Source: UBA5436 sp050951845
GTDB lineage: Bacteria; Bacillota; Clostridia; Saccharofermentanales; DTU023
Reading direction: 5' to 3'
Length of the DNA: 64,000 nt
NCBI GenBank assembly: GCA_050951845.1
Contig: JBMNJV010000006.1
Coordinates: 186,001 to 250,000, forward strand
Shown here: piece by piece, positions 54,436 through 64,000 of the stretch
How the letters are laid out: the number at the start of each line of letters is the position of its first letter
Position numbering within the stretch: position 1 is the stretch's first letter
The notes under the pieces: model-generated
Databases searched by the model: none
The model's input: only the letters and a program-made list of their open reading frames with translations
What the model was told of the DNA's origin: nothing
Translations under genes and position numbers: made by a program

Positions 54436-55374
54436 TTAATCTTTTTTTCTACTTGTGTCCAATAAGATTGCAACCAACATCAATGCTCCTTTAATAAATT
54501 GGTTGTAATTAGTCGGAACATTCATCAGAACCATCCCATTATCTAAAACCGCAAGCAAAAATATTCCTAATATAGTGTTGAGAATTCCTCCTTCTCCACC
54601 CCTCATACTTGTACCACCAATAATAACGGCACTGATTGCGTTTAGAGCCCAACCTTCAGCTGCATTGGCCTCGGCAGAAGAAACTCTGGAAGTTAAAAGA
54701 ACACCTGCTAATGCTGCTAATACTCCTGAAATCACATAAGTCATAATAGAGATCTTTTTGGTAGGTATACCTGATAATCTGGATGCTTCTCTATTACTGC
54801 CTACAGAATATAAATATCTCCCGGTTTTTGTGTGATTGAGTAATAAATACGAAACAACAACCAATAGTACAAAAATAAATATCGGTATTGGCACAGGTCC
54901 TAATGAACCACGTGCAAAAACTTTTAGTGATTCATCAATATCATAAATCGCAATACCTTTTGTATAAATTAATACTACGCCTTTAAGTAACCTGCTCATT
55001 GCCAAAGTATAAATAAAAGGTTGTACTCCCGTATAAACTAACAACGTGCCATTAATAAATCCCACTATTAGTCCTACCAAAATACCTGCTATTAATGCAA
55101 TAAAAGGCTTGTCACTCAGCACACCGGCAACTATTCCTGCTAAACACGCTACAGCTTCTGTAGAAAGGTCTATCCCACCTGCTAAGATAACATAGGTTAC
55201 TCCTACAGATAGCAAACCGCTGATCGAGTTTGATCGCAACATATCTACAATATTCGACATCGTAAGAAAACTATCCGTCATAATAGTGAAGAAAGCACAT
55301 AATGCAACAAAAATAATTACTAACGCATATTTGCGAATGTTTTTTATTTTATTTGCTTTGATATCAGATCCCAT
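54436..55374 (-). CDS. Sugar ABC transporter permease (RbsC-like)
   Basis: 312 residues, eight to ten membrane helices, BPD_transp_2 family. Typical segments: VTYVILAGGIDLSTEAVACLAG near 65, YSVGSNREASRLSGIPTKK near 195 (ATPase-contacting loop) and ISAVIIGGTSMRGGEGG near 255. It starts immediately after the ATPase stop (TAA then ATG with no gap) and is followed 44 bp later by the binding-protein gene. Forms the membrane channel of the importer, probably as a homodimer. Confidence 0.93.
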   Translation of the reverse strand: MGSDIKANKIKNIRKYALVIIFVALCAFFTIMTDSFLTMSNIVDMLRSNSISGLLSVGVTYVILAGGIDLSTEAVACLAGIVAGVLSDKPFIALIAGILVGLIVGFINGTLLVYTGVQPFIYTLAMSRLLKGVVLIYTKGIAIYDIDESLKVFARGSLGPVPIPIFIFVLLVVVSYLLLNHTKTGRYLYSVGSNREASRLSGIPTKKISIMTYVISGVLAALAGVLLTSRVSSAEANAAEGWALNAISAVIIGGTSMRGGEGGILNTILGIFLLAVLDNGMVLMNVPTNYNQFIKGALMLVAILLDTSRKKD

Positions 55375-56871
55375 TTAATTATCTCCTTCAGTTGTTAATG
55401 TTAAAATATCACTTTCAGTGGCATCGTCTCCGTTTAAAATTCCTTTTGACTGACCATTATGCAAAACCAAAATTCTTTCTGACAAAGCAATAATTTCAGG
55501 TACCTCGGAAGACATCACGATAATCGTTAAGCCTTCTCTGGCCAATTTTCGAATTAGTGAATAGATTTCTTCTTTAGAACCTACATCTATACCTCGAGTT
55601 GGCTCATCCAGTATTAATAATTTCAGATTTTTAGATATCCATTTTGCTAAAACAACTTTTTGCTGATTACCACCGCTTAAAAATCTTACTTTGTCATTTA
55701 AATTATTGAATTTTACATTTAAGTCTTTTGCAAATCTATCTGAAAATTCAGCTTCTTTTTTTCGATTAATAAACAAATTCAACGTCTTGAACAAGTTCAA
55801 ATTTAATAATGAAACGTTATCTTTTATTGAGAATTCTTGAAACAACCCACTTGTTTTCCGGTCTTCGGGAACTAAACCTATTCCCATATCTATTCGGTCT
55901 TGAATGGAGTCGTGAGAAAACTCATTTCCATCAAATGTTATATTCCCTTTATCAAATTTATCAACGCCAAATATAACATTACCCAATTCAGTTTTCCCTG
56001 CACCTAATAAACCTGTTACACCAAAAATTTCTCCTGTTTTCACCATGAAAGAAACATCTTTCAGTTTTTCCGTAGATACATTTTCAACTTTTAAAATTGG
56101 TTCTACATTTCCGAATTCTCCTAAATACTCCCTCTCCAAATAGTCTGAAACATCTTCTCCAACCATCTCCTCTATTACAGTTCTTTTATTTACAGAAGCA
56201 ACTGTTGTTGAAAGTTGATTGAATCCATTACGTAAAATAGTAATCGAATCACAAAAATCAAATATTTCATCTAAGTGGTGTGAAATATAAATAATAGAAA
56301 TATCTCTATTTCTCAACAGACGAATTGTTTTAAGAAATTGTTTGTATTCAATAGGACTCATTGCTGAAGTAGGTTCATCCATTATTACTATGCTGGCATT
56401 CCCTATCAAACAACGACATATTTCCGTGAAAAACTGATGTCCTATACCTAAATCTCTGACTTTAGTCTTGACATCAACATCAATTTCTAAATCATTCATT
56501 AATTCTTTTGCTTTTTTGTTCATAATTTCGTGATTTAGGAAAATACCATTTAACTCTTCCTTACCTATGAAGATGTTTTGAGCAATTGTCAAATCAGGAA
56601 TTAAAGATAATTCTTGATATATACACTGAACTCCTAAGTTTTTGGCTTCTACCGGATTCGTAATGTTTACAACTTCACCATTAATTTTGATTGTACCGCT
56701 ATCCTTTAGGTGAGCACCGGATAATATTTTAATTAATGTCGATTTTCCAGCACCGTTAGCACCAAGGAGAGCATGAATCTCACCTTTTTTCAATTTAAAA
56801 TTAATATCATTCAAAACTTGAACACCGGAAAAGCTTTTATTAATATTCGTCATTTCTAAAATGTATTCCAA
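55375..56871 (-). CDS. Sugar ABC transporter ATPase, double-domain (RbsA-like)
   Basis: 498 residues starting at TTG 56871, set by GGAGG 7 bases upstream; the next ATG, six codons in, has no SD. Two ATPase domains. The first (1-245) has Walker A GANGAGKST near 38, a modified signature LGIGHQ near 145 and Walker B IVIMDEPTSAM. The second (255-498) has the usual non-canonical GLLGAGKTEL, signature LSGGNQQKV near 400 and LLILDEPTRGIDVGS. Powers uptake with the permease and lipoprotein that follow. First gene of the operon, downstream of a clear promoter and palindromic operator. Confidence 0.94.
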   Translation of the reverse strand: MEYILEMTNINKSFSGVQVLNDINFKLKKGEIHALLGANGAGKSTLIKILSGAHLKDSGTIKINGEVVNITNPVEAKNLGVQCIYQELSLIPDLTIAQNIFIGKEELNGIFLNHEIMNKKAKELMNDLEIDVDVKTKVRDLGIGHQFFTEICRCLIGNASIVIMDEPTSAMSPIEYKQFLKTIRLLRNRDISIIYISHHLDEIFDFCDSITILRNGFNQLSTTVASVNKRTVIEEMVGEDVSDYLEREYLGEFGNVEPILKVENVSTEKLKDVSFMVKTGEIFGVTGLLGAGKTELGNVIFGVDKFDKGNITFDGNEFSHDSIQDRIDMGIGLVPEDRKTSGLFQEFSIKDNVSLLNLNLFKTLNLFINRKKEAEFSDRFAKDLNVKFNNLNDKVRFLSGGNQQKVVLAKWISKNLKLLILDEPTRGIDVGSKEEIYSLIRKLAREGLTIIVMSSEVPEIIALSERILVLHNGQSKGILNGDDATESDILTLTTEGDN

Positions 56872-56904
56872 AGCTTACCTCCACATCTCTTAATAAAACA
56901 ATAT

Positions 56905-56923
56905 ATTATCGATAATCGATTAT
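56905..56923. promoter_or_regulatory. Palindromic operator candidate for the GntR/FCD regulator
   Basis: ATTATCGATAATCGATTAT contains two overlapping perfect 12-bp palindromes (56905-56916 and 56912-56923). It begins 5 bp after the -10 box, so it covers the expected start of transcription, the classical place for a repressor site. The only regulator gene in the operon is the GntR/FCD one at 51145. Confidence 0.65.
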
Positions 56924-56928
56924 TTATT

Positions 56929-56957
56929 ATGATAAGGTTTGTTTTCACATAAAGCAA
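56929..56957 (-). promoter_or_regulatory. Promoter of the ten-gene catabolic operon
   Basis: TTGCTT (56957-56952), 17 bp, TATCAT (56934-56929) on the minus strand, about 60 bp before TTG 56871, with the palindrome at 56905-56923 just downstream. Confidence 0.6.
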
Positions 56958-57112
56958 GTAAAATAAATTGAACTATTTTTGTGCAATTTAACATACTTTT
57001 ACAATAAATTGCGATTATTTTGCCAAGTTTTTATATTGCTTATTAATTCAGTTGTAAAAAATGAAGTATTTTATAGTGTTTAATTGAAGAATTTAAATTT
57101 AAGTATTTTAAA

Positions 57113-57141
57113 ACAAAAAAGCCAGGCCTATAACCTGACTT
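57113..57141 (-). terminator. Rho-independent terminator of the rRNA operon
   Basis: Stem AAGTCAGG / CCTGGCTT with a 7-nt loop, then TTTT and T-rich sequence on the minus strand, just past the 5S gene. Confidence 0.85.
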
Positions 57142-57151
57142 TTCTGATAAG

Positions 57152-57268
57152 AACCGGCAATACCTATTTTCCCGGGTCGTCGCCAACCAAGTATTTTCGG
57201 CGCAAACGAGCTTAACTTCTGTGTTCGGGATGGGAACAGGTGTGTCCTCGCCGCAATCATCACCGGTA
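57152..57268 (-). rRNA. 5S ribosomal RNA
   Basis: About 117 nt. The ends pair (ACCGGTGAT with ATTGCCGGT). The internal sequences CCCATCCCGAACACAGAAGTT and CTCGTTTGCGCCG-type loops (minus strand) are characteristic of 5S. End positions are good to a few bases. Confidence 0.93.
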
Positions 57269-57382
57269 TGGATAAGGGTATAAAAATACACCCTCATAAC
57301 TACATAAGAAAAAACTAGTTGAAACAATCGTGTGAGCTAATTGTATGTATCTTGATTCTGAGAGAAGATTAATCTAAATCTC

Positions 57383-60287
<2,905 letters not shown>

Positions 60288-60561
60288 TCTTTTTAGGTTC
60301 TCTTCGTCTTTCATCCAGACACATTGTTTCAATTAACTCTATTAACAAGCTTCTTTGGTGTTATTGTATCTTTTTAAACCTTTTGCTTATTTTCTTAATT
60401 GTTTTCCTTAATTCTCGCCGATGCTTCTACACATTAGCTCAAATTAAGGCCTCAATGTCTTTCTTATGTAGTTGTCAAGGTGCATTTAATAAGTTTTCAC
60501 TTATCCATTCTGATTATTTATCTAATCATTTAATTACTTATCTAATAAGATAAATAATAAG
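60288..60561. other. Internal transcribed spacer between tRNA-Ala and 23S
   Basis: About 270 AT-rich bases. Processing stems flanking 23S probably lie here; no further tRNA was found, in particular no tRNA-Ile. Confidence 0.6.
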
Positions 60562-60637
60562 TGGTGGAGATAATGAGGATCGAACTCATGACCTCCTGCT
60601 TGCAAGGCAGGCGCTCTCCCAGCTGAGCTATATCCCC
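60562..60637 (-). tRNA. tRNA-Ala (anticodon UGC)
   Basis: 76 nt on the minus strand with encoded CCA: acceptor GGGGATA / TATCTCC, D-arm GCTCAGCTGGGAGAGC, anticodon loop TTTGCAA-like with TGC, T-arm GAGTTCGATCCTC. It lies between 16S and 23S, the usual spacer tRNA. Confidence 0.97.
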
Positions 60638-60776
60638 GGATATAGACCATCGGGCCTTAAAGATTGAACAGCTGTACAAACATGTGCAAATAAGACGTTT
60701 ATTTGATCCGTCTGATCCTTTGATCCGACGTATAGACTTTAAGATCTGCGCATGGACTGTTTTCCATACATGATCT

Positions 60777-62318
<1,542 letters not shown>

Positions 62319-62466
62319 TTTCTATAATGAGAGCTTTTTTCTGCTCTTATTACTTTTTTAAGTACTTTGCTTTCTCAAATTTCTTAACTTGAGTCCGTCT
62401 TCATGTTTTGTCTGCTGTTCAATTTTCAAGGTCCGTTGGACGCACCCGTTTTTTGAGTGCTTGACA

Positions 62467-62495
62467 ATAATAGCAAACACTTTTTTCGTTGTCAA
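62467..62495 (-). promoter_or_regulatory. Strong promoter of the rRNA operon
   Basis: TTGACA (62495-62490), 17 bp, TATTAT (62472-62467) on the minus strand, about 150 bp before 16S. The perfect -35 and optimal spacing are as expected for an rRNA promoter. Confidence 0.85.
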
Positions 62496-62590
62496 CTCTT
62501 TTATTCCTTCTTTTTCGTTTTATTTCTTTCAGCTACAACTAATCCGGGCGTTTCCTTCTCTTTGTCCCTCTTTTCATTTTTTCTTCATAT

Positions 62591-62626
62591 AAAAAACCCC
62601 TCCATCCTGTTCGGACTTCGGGGTTT
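62591..62626 (-). terminator. Rho-independent terminator of rplJ-rplL
   Basis: AAACCCC ... GGGGTTT stem (62620-62626 with 62594-62600) and a run of six T on the minus strand, about 40-75 nt past the rplL stop. It separates the ribosomal protein genes from the rRNA operon. Confidence 0.85.
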
Positions 62627-62664
62627 AATCCATCGTTCAAATTTAGAAAATACTAATTCTCCAG

Positions 62665-63045
62665 TTATTGAATTTCTACTTCTGCGCCCGCTTCTTCAAG
62701 TTTGGCAGCAGCTGCTTCAGCTTCTTCTTTGCTGACATTTTCTTTAATAGCTTTCGGAGCTTCATCAACAACAGCTTTTGCTTCTTTAAGGCCTAAACCA
62801 GTCAATTCACGAACAATTTTGATAACAGGAATTTTGGATGCACCCGGACTCTTAAGAATAACCGTGAATTCTGTTTGTTCTTCTTCTGCGGCACCGCCTG
62901 CAGCTCCGCCGGCAGCAGGAGCAACAGCCATCATTGCTGCGGCTGATACGCCGAATTCTTCTTCTAATGCTTTTACTAATTCATTTAATTCTATAACGGT
63001 AAGACTTTTAACATCTTCCATAATTTGAGTAATTTTATCTGCCAT
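62665..63045 (-). CDS. rplL: 50S ribosomal protein L7/L12
   Basis: 126 residues. The N-terminal dimerisation region (1-35, MADKITQIMEDVKSLTVIEL), the flexible A/G/E-rich hinge (about 38-56, MMAVAPAAGGAAGGAAEEE) and the C-terminal domain (EFTVILKSPGASKIPVIKIVRE, LGLKEAKAVVDEAPKAIKE, broken here only for length) match the family. The stalk protein recruits translation factors. SD GGAGG precedes ATG 63045. It follows rplJ by 65 bp and is followed by a terminator and the rRNA operon instead of rpoB. Confidence 0.97.
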   Translation of the reverse strand: MADKITQIMEDVKSLTVIELNELVKALEEEFGVSAAAMMAVAPAAGGAAGGAAEEEQTEFTVILKSPGASKIPVIKIVRELTGLGLKEAKAVVDEAPKAIKENVSKEEAEAAAAKLEEAGAEVEIQ

Positions 63046-63110
63046 ATGTTTTCCTCCACAATAATATTGATAAAATAATTTTTGTTTTTGCTTAAGTTTC
63101 TTTATTAGTT

Positions 63111-63815
63111 TTAAGCCTGCTCTTCAGTTTCAGCTTGCTCAGTCGTAACCTCTTCTGCTTTAGCCTCTGCTTTTTCTGTAGCTTCCTCTGTAACTGCTTC
63201 AGCTTCTGTTTCTTTTGTTGCTTCAGCAACTTCCTCTGTAACTGCTTCAACCGTTTCCGATTTCGCGTCGGCTGTGACTTTCGACGCAACAACCAGGTCA
63301 GCTACTTTTTCTTTGCCCTCTTCAGCGGCTTTTTCTGCCAAAGCATTCAAAGTCATCGCTAATGATGTTACCGGGAAGATTAATCCGGAAACCAATTGAC
63401 CATAAAGTGTTTGCTGATCCGGGATACTTGCCAATTTGATAATTTGCTCAAGATCAACTTTAGCACCTTCCATGATTCCGCCTTTGATTTCGAATTTCTT
63501 CAGTTTATCGGCGTATTGTTTTGTCAGTTTGGGTGCCAGAACAATGTCGTCAACACTGTATGCAATTGCTGTAGGTCCGGTCAATTCATCAGTAAAACCG
63601 TCAATTCCCAATTGATCAAATGCACGGGATATTACTGAATTCTTGATAACACGATAATTAACTCCGGCTTCACGAAAAGCCGTACGCATTTCAGTATCTT
63701 GAGCAACATTCAGACCCATATAATCAGCTAAAACTATCGATTGAGCATCTTTCAGTTCATTGGCCAATTGCTTGACTACTTGTTTTTTCTTTTCCAAAAT
63801 TTTTGGACTGGGCAT
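63111..63815 (-). CDS. rplJ: 50S ribosomal protein L10 with acidic C-terminal extension
   Basis: 234 residues; typical L10 is about 165-175. The N-terminal 170 residues are normal: KKQVVKQLANELKDAQSIVLADYMGL, NYRVIKNSVISRAF, LTGPTAIAYS and the C-terminal helix that binds L7/L12 dimers (LAMTLNALAEKAAEEGKEKV). After about residue 172 comes a tail of some 60 residues of A, E, T, V and K (VTEEVAEATKETEAEAVTEE) with no family counterpart. The tail is in frame and ends at a normal stop, and rplL follows. AAGGAGG precedes ATG 63815; the L10 leader lies upstream. Confidence 0.95.
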   Translation of the reverse strand: MPSPKILEKKKQVVKQLANELKDAQSIVLADYMGLNVAQDTEMRTAFREAGVNYRVIKNSVISRAFDQLGIDGFTDELTGPTAIAYSVDDIVLAPKLTKQYADKLKKFEIKGGIMEGAKVDLEQIIKLASIPDQQTLYGQLVSGLIFPVTSLAMTLNALAEKAAEEGKEKVADLVVASKVTADAKSETVEAVTEEVAEATKETEAEAVTEEATEKAEAKAEEVTTEQAETEEQA

Positions 63816-63841
63816 TGCAATACCTCCTTCTTTATATTTAA

Positions 63842-63976
63842 ATACCCCTCACGCTTGAGCGGAGGGGTAGGAAGTATCACAAATAATAATGGCAATATTA
63901 TTGTAAAAACCTACTGTCCACCTCGGCAGGAAATTATTATGTTACGGGAACTCCTGCTGTCTCTGGCGTTAAGGTA
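63842..63976 (-). promoter_or_regulatory. Ribosomal protein L10 leader
   Basis: The minus strand reads TTAACGCCAGAGACAGCAGG, GAGTTCCCGTAACATAAT, TTTCCTGCCGAGGTGGACAG and GTAGG before rplJ, the conserved core of the L10 leader that binds the L10-L12 complex for autoregulation. A stable hairpin (63843-63869, TACCCCTC / GAGGGGTA with CGC / GCG inside) sits just before the SD, a candidate for the regulated structure. The upstream end may extend beyond 63976. Confidence 0.85.
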
Positions 63977-64000
63977 ATATTTAATTGTTTAATGCGCATC

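Noticed and set aside
46450..56957. Identification of the catabolic operon as a sulfoquinovose sulfo-transketolase pathway
   Set aside because: Only the transketolase pair and an aldehyde dehydrogenase fit; the glycosidase, isomerases and a sulfonate exporter are not seen, so only an analogy is stated.

Overview
The window reads as a chromosome segment of a low-GC, anaerobic, Gram-positive bacterium of the Clostridia type. The signs are consensus SD sequences (GGAGG-like) at most starts, a pyruvate:ferredoxin oxidoreductase, a DnaD/DnaC-type primosome pair, class A PBP, VanW and NlpC/P60 cell-wall proteins, an rRNA operon with one spacer tRNA-Ala, and an L10 leader. The exact genus cannot be fixed by eye. 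No transposase, integrase, phage gene or CRISPR array was seen.

Layout. 1-2888 (+): 3' part of gltX, then glnS. 2889-19015 (-): a tandem family of six secreted repeat proteins. Five have a signal peptide, an acidic low-complexity stretch, BspA-type leucine-rich repeats and 6-8 bacterial SH3 repeats; the sixth has three SH3 repeats only. They share promoters, long leaders, terminators and nearly identical blocks of sequence, so the array has grown by duplication and been partly homogenised. A decayed copy of the neighbouring ABC exporter gene is stranded inside the array. 19255-23611 (-): heterodimeric ABC exporter and a thioredoxin-fold lipoprotein without the CxxC cysteines. 23815-27990 (-): rpmB, two tRNAs, and an overlapping operon for DnaD-like and DnaC-like proteins, AcpS and a catalytically dead NlpC/P60-like membrane protein. 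28274-35621 (-): PFOR, gpmI and a fused pgk-tpiA gene, i.e. lower glycolysis to acetyl-CoA. 35750-37632 (+): polyprenyl-type glycosyltransferase and PHP phosphoesterase. 37629-41858 (-): VanW-domain protein and an active-looking SH3-NlpC/P60 hydrolase. 42578-46269 (+): class A PBP and an amidohydrolase/deaminase.

46450-56871 (-) is a self-contained catabolic operon: ribose-type ABC importer (ATPase, permease, lipoprotein), cupin, SMP-30-type lactonase, GntR/FCD repressor, zinc dehydrogenase, split transketolase and a CoA-acylating-type aldehyde dehydrogenase. It has a clear promoter with a perfect palindrome at the presumed start of transcription. No kinase, aldolase or dehydratase is present, so carbon-carbon cleavage would have to rest on the transketolase; the substrate is unknown. 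This is the best candidate in the window for an undescribed pathway.

57113-62495 (-): rRNA operon 16S - tRNA-Ala - 23S - 5S with a strong promoter. 62591-64000 (-): rplL and rplJ with their leader. The rplJ-rplL pair is followed by a terminator and the rRNA operon, not by rpoB, and L10 has a long acidic C-terminal tail.
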